A DNA stretch of 13,321 nucleotides, from NCBI GenBank assembly GCA_900128585.1, contig LT642298.1:1-13321 (forward strand), in the 5' to 3' direction. Below the pieces are notes generated by a model that worked only from the letters and a program-made list of their open reading frames with translations, did no database searches and was not told where the DNA came from. Source of the stretch: Stramenopiles sp. TOSAG23-3. Lineage: Eukaryota > Sar. Positions 1 through 7,069 of this stretch are shown in pieces (position 1 is the stretch's first letter; each line of letters begins with the position of its first letter). A program made the translations under genes and the position numbers.

Positions 1-330
1 GTTTCGTCGTTGATGATTGTCAATCATCACAGAGGAATTATTTTTATTCCAATGAGAAGAATTATTACCAGGTGATAATGTTTCTTTTCTTGTGAAAGGC
101 GATTTGAACTCAACAAAGTGACCCGAATCCCAGTCAAAATCCGTGATAATACTTGTTTTTAAATTTTGTTTCGTTGGTTGTCAATCACTGAGGAGTTATA
201 TTCCAAGATGCACATTTACTGCAAGAAAATTGGCTGTTATTTAAGTAATTAAATAGTAATGTTTTTTTTCTTGGTAAAGGTGATCTGTAATCAACAAATC
301 GATCCTTGTCCCAATCAAAGTCCCCGAAAG
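1..330 (-). repeat. Two tandem degenerate units of the DFDWD repeat family
   Basis: Two related units lie head to tail. Each begins on the plus strand with 'gtttcgt' (positions 1 and 168), followed by a 'ttgtcaatca' stretch, and each carries a minus-strand coding-like module: 141-73 in the first and 322-254 in the second. The modules read DFDWDSGHFVEFKSPFTRK and DFDWDKDRFVDYRSPLPRK, then continue into ..TL. The first unit has a 9-bp perfect hairpin at 11-19/21-29. A third module copy is on the plus strand at 13066-13134. The repeat relation is seen directly; family identity is unknown. Confidence 0.8.
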
Positions 331-463
331 TTTCATCTTTCTTTGGAGACTCTTGTGAGTAGAACACTTCTTCGCCAAACCCATCAGAGTCACTTGGAGA
401 ATTAATCCCCCCTTTATTGTCGGATCTCAAACAGCTGCTAGATTTGTTTTTATCAAAAAACAA
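185..463 (-). CDS. Open frame with DFDWD module, unrecognised repeat-family protein fragment
   Basis: An open frame of 92 codons on the minus strand. It has no ATG: its upstream end is a TTG, and the frame runs further upstream through the short element at 455-489, so it is more likely an exon or a decayed fragment than a complete gene. The N-terminal 35 residues are rich in Ser, Asp and Gly. Residues 35-43 read YSQESPKKD, and residues 48-69 hold the conserved DFDWDKDRFVDYRSPLPRK..TL module. The last 20 residues include two Cys in an SCSKC motif. The same module is found at 141-73 (minus) and 13066-13134 (plus), with many substitutions at third codon positions, which argues that it was translated at some time. 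No known domain is recognised. It could be part of a mobile-element protein or of a lineage-specific gene family. Confidence 0.4.
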   Translation of the reverse strand: MFFDKNKSSSCLRSDNKGGINSPSDSDGFGEEVFYSQESPKKDETFGDFDWDKDRFVDYRSPLPRKKTLLFNYLNNSQFSCSKCASWNITPQ

Positions 464-489
464 ATCATATAGTATGTTTTAATACGCTC
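455..489 (-). repeat. Copy of the 'aaaacatactatat' short element (left, minus)
   Basis: On the minus strand this reads 'attaaaacatactatatg' followed by 'atttgttttttg'. It matches elements at 941-983 (minus) and 12701-12731, 12753-12796, 13139-13176 and 13191-13226 (plus). In this copy it leads directly into the 185-463 open frame. Confidence 0.75.
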
Positions 490-518
490 AAAAAAGAAAA
501 AAAAGGTAAAACCGTTCA

Positions 519-700
519 TTATTTCATTGAGCAGTACCACAGACAACGAGCCCCTTTAAAACATTTATGCCGCTGTGTACTTTTAAGACCAATCGGAGGA
601 TCTGCAATAGGAGGATATATTGTTCTTGAACTGACACTTTTTTTTTCTTTTTATATATTTTAATTACTCTAAAATAACAGCCAATTTTTTGTTTTAAAAG
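519..700. repeat. First copy of a 222-bp-spaced direct duplication
   Basis: Positions 519-586 are identical to 741-808, a 68-bp perfect match. Similarity continues, with indels, through 'aggaggatatattgttct', a T-rich stretch and 'aaaataacagccaatttt' up to about 700. On the minus strand this copy has an open frame ending at TGA 526-524 whose last residues are HSGINVLKGLVVCGTAQ, the same ending as in the second copy. Confidence 0.85.
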
Positions 701-740
701 AACCTTTAACTTTACGAAAGAAAGTCAGGAGGGGTGATGA

Positions 741-960
741 TTATTTCATTGAGCAGTACCACAGACAACGAGCCCCTTTAAAACATTTATGCCGCTGTGT
801 ACTTTTAAAAGACCAATCAATTGGAATCTTGACCAGAACTTGGGGAGGATCTGCTGGAGGAAATATTGTTCTGGACTGACAACTTCTTTTTTCTTTTTAT
901 ATATTTTAATTACTATATAAAATAACAGTCAATTTTCTTGTTTTTATAATATAGTATGCT
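741..960. repeat. Second copy of the direct duplication
   Basis: This matches 519-700, perfectly over the first 68 bp, then diverges with a roughly 25-bp extra stretch near 815-845. On the minus strand an open frame of about 50 codons runs from about 905 to a TGA at 748-746. It contains SPEQYFLQQILPKFW and ends in HSGINVLKGLVVCGTAQ. The two copies keep the same C-terminal peptide while the upstream part has drifted. The protein is not recognised. Confidence 0.85.
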
Positions 961-983
961 TTAGACTAAGCTATAAGACTCTC
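941..983 (-). repeat. Diverged copy of the short element (left, minus)
   Basis: On the minus strand it reads 'gagagtctta', then about 13 extra bases, then 'aaagcatactatat' and 'ataaaaacaag'. The 'gagagtctta' head and the 'catactatat' core are the same as in the right-end copies at 12753 and 13139, so it is the same family with a small insertion. Confidence 0.6.
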
Positions 984-989
984 AATTTT

Positions 990-1233
990 CTATATATCAA
1001 TTTACCAAAAACATAATAATAATATACTGAATCAGTTTAATAAAAAAAAACTTTAATTGGAAACCAGGAGCAGAAATCAATTCGCAACACATGAAGAAGA
1101 TAAATTTTAAATACCTAAATAAATGACAGCCATTATTTTGTTACGCATTTTTTTTGTGTGTTTGATTTTTTAAAAATCTGTAACTTTCGTTCATGGCCAA
1201 TCATCGACGCGATTTCTCTTCAGGGATGGAAAG
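990..1233. other. AT-rich spacer
   Basis: Low-complexity AT-rich sequence with short poly-A and poly-T runs between the left repeats and the AP-4 sigma gene. No gene, RNA or repeat could be supported here. Confidence 0.5.
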
Positions 1234-1365
1234 CTACGAACAAACCTGATAGATTAGGAATTTTGCCCCATTCTGGGTGCAAATAGTGCACTTGATACTA
1301 GGCACGACTCCGAACAAAACCGTTAAAGGCTTCAACTTGCACGTAGTGGCCAGTAGCCAATCCTT
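1234..1365 (-). other. Open frame continuing past the AP-4 sigma stop
   Basis: After the TAG at 1368-1366 the same frame stays open for 43 codons, beginning KDWLLATTCKLKPLTVLFGV, until TAG at 1236-1234. AP-4 sigma already ends at its usual length, so this is most simply 3' untranslated sequence. Confidence 0.3.
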
Positions 1366-1855
1366 CTAGTCTATTTTCTCCATGAGAATTATCGGTTTTA
1401 GTACATTGTTTTTATTCGTTTCAATGACACGCCCGTTAATGACCATTTCGTCCAACAGAAAATGAGCTTTTTCCATATTAAACATAATATCTAACTCGCA
1501 GACATTTTCAAAATATTTGTCAAAGGTCTCTACAAGCGAGTGTATAAACTCTAATACAGCGAGCTCATTCTAAAAATGAAGAAGGCGTTAGGCTATGTTG
1601 TTGTAATGGATTCTTTGGATAACTTACGTCGCCGCTATTACTAGTCCCTACTATAAAATAGAGAGAAGCATATCTCCGATATATAATTTTATACTCCCTA
1701 TGCTCCATAAATGAGCATTGCATTTCATTTCTTGACAAACACTTCCTAATAACTTCAGCTTCAATTGCAGTGCGCTCTTGCATCTCTAGCCATGAATAGT
1801 ATGACGACAATCTAGTTTGCCCTTGTTTATTTACCATCAGCACAAACTCAATCAT
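1366..1855 (-). CDS. AP4S1: AP-4 adaptor complex sigma (small) subunit, two exons
   Basis: This is the small sigma subunit of the AP-4 coat adaptor, which sorts cargo at the trans-Golgi or endosomes as part of the epsilon/beta4/mu4/sigma4 heterotetramer. Exon 1 is 1855-1628 (76 codons) and exon 2 is 1569-1366 (67 codons plus TAG), giving 143 residues, the family's normal size. The start at 1855 gives [20 protein letters not shown], the standard N-terminus of sigma subunits; an in-frame ATG at 1888 would add 11 residues and is less likely. Further hallmarks are [32 protein letters not shown] and, in exon 2, [28 protein letters not shown] and [32 protein letters not shown] and LDEMV.NG favour sigma-4 over sigma-1, -2 or -3. 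Exon 2 has no start of its own. A 13-bp minisatellite lies 46 bp upstream of the start. Confidence 0.93.
1570..1627 (-). other. 58-nt spliceosomal intron in the AP-4 sigma gene
   Basis: On the minus strand the intron starts GTAAGTTATCC at 1627 and ends CATTTTTAG at 1570. It falls between codons (phase 0), after SNSGD and before NELAVLEF. Removing it restores the uninterrupted sigma-subunit alignment; reading through adds a spurious 20-residue tail and a stop. This is the clearest intron in the window and sets the expected intron size near 60 nt. Confidence 0.93.
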
Positions 1856-1887
1856 AATAGAGTTGGCAAAATCAAATCCTGTTGGCA

Positions 1888-1978
1888 ACTTCGAAACGGG
1901 CAGTCGAAATGTACAGTCGAAGCGTGCAGTCGAAGCGTGCAGTCGAAGCGTGCAGTCGAAGCGTGCAGTCGAAGTGTG
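1888..1978. repeat. 13-bp minisatellite upstream of AP-4 sigma
   Basis: Six copies of a 13-bp unit (consensus cagtcgaagcgtg) begin at 1901, 1914, 1927, 1940, 1953 and 1966. A seventh, diverged copy starts at 1888. The inner copies are identical and the edges carry substitutions, as expected of a slippage array. It covers the likely promoter or 5' untranslated region of the minus-strand AP-4 sigma gene. Confidence 0.95.
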
Positions 1979-2303
1979 TTTGTTTAAGCCCTTGCCACGT
2001 CAAGTCAACACGTTTTGTGGTATGGATGCTAATGTAAGCTAATTCCACGGGTTTTACTTGTTTCCATTATTTTACTTTTTACAACAACAATTTTTTGTTG
2101 TTGTTGTTTTTTTACTTTTTACTTGGGTGATTTAAAAATAAAGCTACTTTTTTAACATCAATTTAGCAAGGGTTATTATCGATAGCGGACGCACCACGGG
2201 ATTTGAACGACTCCTGACAGACAGATGAGAGGATGATGATTGATAACTTTTTTTCAGTTTTGGTTTAATTTTATCTACAACAAAATTGAAATACAAAATC
2301 TAA
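1979..2303. other. Spacer with an ACAACAACAA hairpin
   Basis: No gene is seen. A 10-bp perfect hairpin (2081-2090 with 2095-2104, loop TTTT) is followed by a T-run. A 12-bp direct repeat 'tttactttttac' flanks it at 2071-2082 and 2111-2122. This may be simple low-complexity sequence. Confidence 0.6.
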
Positions 2304-2516
2304 ATGATTATCTTTCTAAATTTAACTACAGCAATTATTACACTAGTCCTATCAAAATTTAAATTAAATAAAGAGGAAAAGTACTTAACTACGATAAAAC
2401 AACATGAATTTTGCCTTATGCAAACTAGAACCGTAAACAACGTAGATGTTGGTAAAACAAGGAATATATACTATAGGCTAATACTTGGGTGTTTTTCGTT
2501 GAGAAAGGAGTTGTAA
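2304..2516 (+). other. Unrecognised open frame, possible exon
   Basis: A 70-codon frame starting with ATG and continuing to TAA 2514-2516. It reads as a plausible peptide, with a hydrophobic N-terminal 15 residues and then a Lys-rich part (SKFKLNKEEKYLTTIKQHEF). It overlaps the minus-strand candidate at 2416-2682, and at most one of the two can be a normal gene. No family is recognised. Confidence 0.2.
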
Positions 2517-2682
2517 CTTCTCCAAAAACAACAATAAACTTGCTTCTTTTGTGCCACGTCTGGCAAAGTACCGAACTGTGGACTTCCGTGTGTGTGACTT
2601 CCAGTGGTAGCGTTTGCCGCTTCTTCACCACAAAGTCAAGTAGCACCGCTGATTCAGTTTCTTCTTCATCATTTCTCTCCAT
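2416..2682 (-). CDS. Possible small spliced gene, unrecognised
   Basis: The frame starts at ATG 2682, preceded by an in-frame TAA at 2700. It begins with an acidic stretch (MERNDEEETESAVLLDFVVK) and continues with a well-mixed, charged composition (LEVTHTEVHSSVLCQTWHKR, SKFIVVFGEVTTPF). Unspliced it is 85 codons, to 2425. A candidate 60-nt intron, GTATTAGCC at 2484 to GGTTCTAG at 2425, matches the size of the AP-4 sigma intron; splicing would give 66 codons ending NTQ, followed by FA and a stop at 2416. The protein is not recognised. The opposite strand also has open frames here, so the strand is not settled. Confidence 0.35.
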
Positions 2683-3241
2683 GCTGTGTCGATGCTGTTA
2701 TTTCTTTGATTCATCTTAGCTTGCTGTTATTTGCCTGTAAAGCGTATTTCGCAAGAAACTATGCGTTGGAAAGAATTCAAGACGCGTGTTTCTTTCAACA
2801 TTTCCACAAAAGACGTTGCTGGTCAATTTTGATCTTTTCGAATATCTTCAAGATATACTACAACAACATATTTTTACAAACTGTGTTTGTAGGTTTAAGC
2901 GTAATATTGCTGAAATAGGCAAAAATGAACGTTCCAATCAAAATGATACTCTTATTTTGGGTACTACAAACAAAATCACAACAAAAATTCAATTTAATAG
3001 TGTCTAGTCCTATCGAATTTATGAATAGTTTGTTATTTCGGCTTTTAAGTACAGAGACTAGCAAGTCAATTGAAATTTCCTTAACACCGTCATTATCATC
3101 ATTTCGTCTTTTTTCTGCTTCTTCTTCTCAGCAATGCAACGTTGTTTCTATTTTTATCGAAGAACCTTCTTTTCTATTGAAATGTTTGTTGTGTGTTGTC
3201 TCCTTAAATACTGAATTTTATGTTCCAGGAGGTTATTACTA
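2604..3241 (+). other. Chain of overlapping plus-strand open frames
   Basis: Open frames follow each other in different phases: 2604-2918, 2786-3007 (contains NFDLFEYLQDILQQHIF) and 2925-3241 (contains SSPIEFMNSLLFRLLSTETS and IEISLTPSLSSFRLFSASSS). Each is protein-like but none begins with a convincing start. The frame changes might be introns, for example GTACTACAAAC at 2961 to TTTAATAG at 3000, or they might be frameshifts in a decayed gene. No domain is recognised. Confidence 0.3.
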
Positions 3242-3526
3242 ATACAGTTAGCTACTCTCCTTCTCACTTCAACATTTACAAATAGTTTAATTGATAACCA
3301 TAATACAATTTTATCTAGGGTAAAAACTATTTTCAGTACAAACATACAGTACATTATTCCTTATTTTGTGAAAATTTGTTACTTCATTACCGGTGGCTCT
3401 AAGTGCCGGAAGTGTCAACGGACGAGGGCCATGCTAGATCAGATAGAGAGTGAGGATGCAGGCTGTGCGGAAGATAATACGACGGCCTTTTTTGTCAGCT
3501 TTCTTCTATGGGTGAATAGAGACTAA
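3215..3526 (+). other. 103-codon open frame without ATG at its start, probable exon or gene remnant
   Basis: The frame is open from just after TGA 3212-3214 to TAA 3524-3526. Its first in-frame ATG is far inside, at MLDQIESEDAG. The first part is Leu/Thr/Ser-rich (LLLIQLATLLLTSTFTNSLI) and the second is polar with a basic Cys pair (GGSKCRKCQRTRAMLDQIES). An acceptor-like 'ttatgttccag' ends at 3228, near its left edge. More than 100 open codons in this AT-rich sequence is unlikely by chance. It ends about 200 bp before the AMP deaminase start. It may continue the chain of frames at 2604-3241. Not recognised. Confidence 0.4.
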
Positions 3527-3592
3527 AAACCTTTCTTTGCGAGATAACTCGAAACTCGATTATCATAATAGAGTTGCAACTTTTTAATCAGC

Positions 3593-3604
3593 ACTTGTAT
3601 ATAC
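3593..3604 (+). promoter_or_regulatory. TATA-like sequence upstream of AMP deaminase
   Basis: The sequence 'cttgtatatact' lies about 125-135 bp upstream of the AMP deaminase ATG, in the 201-bp gap after the preceding open frame. It resembles a TATA box, but such strings are common in AT-rich DNA. Confidence 0.25.
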
Positions 3605-3727
3605 TAACTGTGCGACGATCGTGGACGAAAACGGACAGGGTAGGGTAATTAAAGGATACAGACTTGTATGAGTTGCTAGTCGGTCCCGGTATTACAAACA
3701 AGTAGAGGGTGCTGTGTAAACTGTGTT

Positions 3728-6007
3728 ATGGAAGGTATTCGCACTACGTTGGGGTCTTCAGTTGGTGGCTACAGCCAGGAGATTAATTTAGACGACACTG
3801 GTAGCTCTGGCGAGGAGCATTCATTAAAATCTGAGAAAACCGAACGCGTGGCGATCGCTGGCAAAAGTAACAGACGGCAGCGCTATGCCCAGCCTGAGAT
3901 AATTAAAAAAAACAGACCTAAAGAAAAATCTTCTGAAAGGGCGTTAAGCGAATTTTTTGCCGAGGATATTCCTAACTATAGTAACCCGGCGGAAGAACTG
4001 GAGTATCAGCGGGTAGTTTTGAAGGGCAAATATCAATACCCTGAAGAAATGAAAGACGCGTGTCAAAATGTTTTACATTGTCTTCGGTTAAGAAAGAAGT
4101 ATAAAAGTTTTAATATTGACATGGAAAAAAATTGGGGTGGGCTAGAGCCTGGCGAATACATACACCAGGAAAAAACATCCACGCCACTTGTGTGCAATGT
4201 TGGGTTGGGTGCTGCTAACACTAAAAAGAAAGACCAGACTAAAAAAAACAAAAATCTTAATAGCACAAGACGCAGACCGGATGTTTTGTACGAGCCTTTC
4301 AAGCTTAGACCTGTTCCGTCTGCTTCGGAGTGCGACATAGTTTGCAATCGAGGTGTTTTTGGTGTTCTTCAACCAAACGATTTGAATCTGCCCTCCCCAC
4401 TTTCCGGGCTCCCGAATTGTAAAGACACTTCTCCATCAGGCACACGGTCTGCAAAAGTTGAAGTTTTGTCTTATGCTGAATTCGAAAATGATATAAAATA
4501 TTTGTTTTCACAGGCCAACCATGGCCCTATGAAATCTTTGTGTTACAGCCGCTGTTCGTTTTTAAAAGCGAAATTTGATACCCACGTAATGTTGAATCGG
4601 GATCGTGAACTTATGGCGCAAAAACAGGTACCCCATCGTGATTTTTATAATGTGAGAAAAGTTGACACGCATATTCACCATTCCGCGTGTATGAATGCAA
4701 AACATTTACTGCGTTTCATAAAGAAAAAATTGCGAACGTGCTCAGATGAAGTCGTGATCAATCGAGACGGTAAATTTTTGACACTCGGAGATGTATTCAG
4801 ATCACTAGGTTTTACTGCGTATGACTTAAGTGTTGATACATTAGACACCCACGCCCACCATGAAACTTTCCACAGATTTGACCGATTTAATTTAAAATAT
4901 AACCCTTGTGGCCAGAGTCGCTTACGGGAAATATTTATTAAGAACAACAATTTGATCCAAGGTAGATACCTCGGAGATATAACCAGAGAAGTCTTCACAG
5001 ATCTTTCGTCAAGTAAATACCAATTAATGGAACCGCGAATATCCATTTATGGCCGAAACCCTATGGAGTGGCATGATCTTGGCAAATGGATTTGTTCCAA
5101 CCGGTTGCTTGTTAAAGAAATAAGGTGGATGGTGCAATTGCCTCGTTTATATAGAATGTTTAAAAAATTAGGGATGATCTATAGCTTCCAAGACATACTG
5201 AACAACTTCTTTAAACCTCTGTTCAAAGTGTCTCAGTGCCCATCATCAGATCCAGACTTATACTTATTTTTGCAGCATATGACAGGGTTTGATTGTGTAG
5301 ATGACGAGAGTCAACCAGAAACACGCGACTCGCAGCTTCCGCCTCCAGCACAGTGGACCAGAAAGGACAACCCACCGTACCATTACTGGCTATATTATTT
5401 GTGGGCAAATATAAAGACTTTAAATAAATTTCGGCATAGCCTTGGCATGTCAACATTTTCTTTGCGACCTCACTGCGGAGAAGCAGGCAACAAATTCCAT
5501 TTGTCCTCTGGATTTCTTCTGGCTGAACATATTAATCACGGTATTCGTTTGAAACAAACTCCAGTGCTGCTCTACCTATATTACTTGGAGCAAATTGGTC
5601 TTGCAATGTCACCACTGAGCAATAACAGATTATTTCTGACTTATGCGAAGAATCCGTTTATAGATTTTTTCAAAATGGGTCTTAATGTTTCCCTCTCTAC
5701 AGACGACCCTCTGCAACTGCATTTCACAAAAGATGCTCTTCTAGAAGAATACAGCGTAGCAAGACAAGTGTACGATTTGTCAAACGCCGATGTGTGCGAA
5801 TTGGCTAGAAACAGTGTCTTACAGAGTGGGTTTGAGCACCCATTTAAAGATTTTTTTTTAGGGGAGATGTATTACAAAATGTCAACTGCTAATAATGACA
5901 TAACGATGACTAATGTTCCTGATATTCGTTTGGTCTACAGGAATGAAACACTACAGGAAGAATTTAAAGTTTTATACAAGGGCGCTAGTTCCATTTTAAA
6001 AAATTAA
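3728..6007 (+). CDS. AMP deaminase (EC 3.5.4.6)
   Basis: AMP deaminase hydrolyses AMP to IMP and ammonia, balancing adenylate and guanylate pools; it is a cytosolic zinc enzyme of the adenosine/AMP deaminase family. The 759-residue frame is uninterrupted. The N-terminal ~90 residues are polar and probably disordered, and no membrane segment is seen. The family region begins near residue 265 (MKSLCYSRC), then PHRDFYNVRKVDTHIHHSAC. Expected metal ligands are H315 and H317 (THIH), H582 (RPHCGEAG) and D659 (STDDP); E585, H604 (INHGI) and D660 are the expected catalytic residues. Other hallmarks are MEPRISIYGR (~434-443), NPPYHYWLYYLWANI (~548-562), IGLAMSPLSNN and ARNSVLQSGF. All motifs are intact, so it should be active. 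The start is the first ATG of the frame; the N-terminus is poorly conserved in the family, so the exact start is less certain. No intron is visible. Confidence 0.97.
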   Translation: MEGIRTTLGSSVGGYSQEINLDDTGSSGEEHSLKSEKTERVAIAGKSNRRQRYAQPEIIKKNRPKEKSSERALSEFFAEDIPNYSNPAEELEYQRVVLKGKYQYPEEMKDACQNVLHCLRLRKKYKSFNIDMEKNWGGLEPGEYIHQEKTSTPLVCNVGLGAANTKKKDQTKKNKNLNSTRRRPDVLYEPFKLRPVPSASECDIVCNRGVFGVLQPNDLNLPSPLSGLPNCKDTSPSGTRSAKVEVLSYAEFENDIKYLFSQANHGPMKSLCYSRCSFLKAKFDTHVMLNRDRELMAQKQVPHRDFYNVRKVDTHIHHSACMNAKHLLRFIKKKLRTCSDEVVINRDGKFLTLGDVFRSLGFTAYDLSVDTLDTHAHHETFHRFDRFNLKYNPCGQSRLREIFIKNNNLIQGRYLGDITREVFTDLSSSKYQLMEPRISIYGRNPMEWHDLGKWICSNRLLVKEIRWMVQLPRLYRMFKKLGMIYSFQDILNNFFKPLFKVSQCPSSDPDLYLFLQHMTGFDCVDDESQPETRDSQLPPPAQWTRKDNPPYHYWLYYLWANIKTLNKFRHSLGMSTFSLRPHCGEAGNKFHLSSGFLLAEHINHGIRLKQTPVLLYLYYLEQIGLAMSPLSNNRLFLTYAKNPFIDFFKMGLNVSLSTDDPLQLHFTKDALLEEYSVARQVYDLSNADVCELARNSVLQSGFEHPFKDFFLGEMYYKMSTANNDITMTNVPDIRLVYRNETLQEEFKVLYKGASSILKN

Positions 6008-6106
6008 ATGATGCTAAATGGAGGCAACTTGAGTAGTTGTATCATTCTTGTGATATTGTGGATACAAAGGCGGTCGTGGGTTTGTATAGCTTGCATAACA
6101 TCTTAG

Positions 6107-6235
6107 GAGAGTGGAGATGATGGCATGGCACCGGGGCCTACCAGTGATACGGGATGTGGTGATTCTTCGTCAGATGGTGCTGATTCAGCACAACCAGAGA
6201 TGATGGCCGGAAGGAACGGAGCTTGTTTTCATGGG
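6107..6235 (+). other. 43-codon open frame after an acceptor-like site, possible exon
   Basis: The frame starts directly after 'cataacatcttag' (AG at 6105-6106), a good 3' splice-site shape, and runs to TAG 6236-6238. It contains MAPGPTSDTGCGDSSSDGAD and then SAQPEMMAGRNGACFHG. A possible donor GTAGAG begins at 6235. Composition is less AT-rich than the surroundings. The protein is not recognised; it could equally be 3' untranslated sequence of AMP deaminase. Confidence 0.3.
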
Positions 6236-6435
6236 TAGAGACTTGAGGTTGTCACAAAATGGTTACAGTATAGTTTCAAGGGGTAGAGAAAAAGTGAATA
6301 CTCATATAATAGGTAAAATCCATTTCATACCTTAACCGAAAAGAAACTACAGTGAGATGACGAGAATGATTTTCATTATGAAAAAGCAGAATTTTAGTTT
6401 AGTATAGCTGTTTTGTAACAATTAACGGTGGTTAC

Positions 6436-6627
6436 ATGCATCATGATATATACTACTATCAGCAAATCCCCCAGGGGATCAATAGAGGGCCATTGGTTCA
6501 TATACTTGGGCAGAAAGAGAAGCCACTGGAACAGCTGCAGGTTGACCTGGACTACGAATTCTTCGCTATCGAAACGGCAGAGGCGTTTTCGATTGTGCTC
6601 TCTGTCTACATTTTTCCAAGCCCCTAA
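6436..6627 (+). CDS. Unrecognised small open frame or terminal exon (63 codons)
   Basis: ATG 6436 begins MHHDIYYYQQIPQGINRGPL, followed by VHILGQKEKPLEQLQVDLDY and EFFAIETAEAFSIVLSVYIF. The frame is open upstream to 6403, immediately after 'attttagtttag', so it may be an exon starting at an acceptor rather than at the ATG. A possible donor, GTAAAATCC, lies at 6313, which would make a 90-nt intron; the phase relation to the 6107-6235 frame does not work with the donor at 6235. The composition is protein-like, with a Tyr/Gln-rich start and an acidic, hydrophobic end. No family is recognised. An overlapping frame (6428-6643) is Arg/Ser-rich and looks like a shadow. Confidence 0.35.
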   Translation: MHHDIYYYQQIPQGINRGPLVHILGQKEKPLEQLQVDLDYEFFAIETAEAFSIVLSVYIFPSP

Positions 6628-7069
6628 ACATTTTTTTCAATAACAAGAGTATTTTGGGCACCAGCGGTGGCGAGTAATGATGCTTGTTATTTATCCAATT
6701 CGCTACACTACTGTTACGACTTCGTACCTGACTTTAAAATAGAATACTTTATTGTACTCAGAAATATCGTATGATAGATATCATATCATATAGTTTCTAT
6801 CATATGAAGAAAAAAATCCACTTATAAAAAAAACAAAATATGCTTTTTTAAAACTCTCTCATTTTTTATATTTTTTAAAAACCAAAATATATAATTTTTA
6901 TATTTTATATCAATTAAGATATAGTTTCTATGATATGAATTAATTAATAGATTCCTTCTCTTCAGAGTAGGAAATCCTTTTCTTTCTTAACAAGTTTTCG
7001 TACACGTACTCCATCCGTTCGATCGTATGCGTGCACGTAAATACATTCTGCACAGGCACTGCACTGTCG
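6628..7069. other. AT-rich spacer with palindromic 'tatgatag...ctatcata'
   Basis: No gene is seen. Around 6770-6807, 'tatgatag' and 'ctatcata' are inverted copies about 20 bp apart. The string 'tatagtttctat' followed by 'atatgaa' occurs twice, near 6791 and 6922. The rest is A/T runs. Confidence 0.5.

Noticed and set aside
1901-1978. The 13-bp array considered as a CRISPR array.
   Set aside because: Units abut with no spacers, so it is a minisatellite.
2071-2122. Hairpin followed by a T-run, resembling a bacterial rho-independent terminator.
   Set aside because: The window is eukaryotic, the stem is pure AAC/GTT low-complexity sequence, and no gene ends beside it.
2176-2215. 'ccacgggatttgaac' resembling the T-arm and 3' end of a tRNA on the minus strand.
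   Set aside because: The T-stem does not pair, the presumed acceptor strand has no partner nearby, and no D-arm or anticodon arm follows.
4063-5456. Several minus-strand open frames inside the AMP deaminase gene.
   Set aside because: They are antisense shadows of a strongly conserved plus-strand gene.
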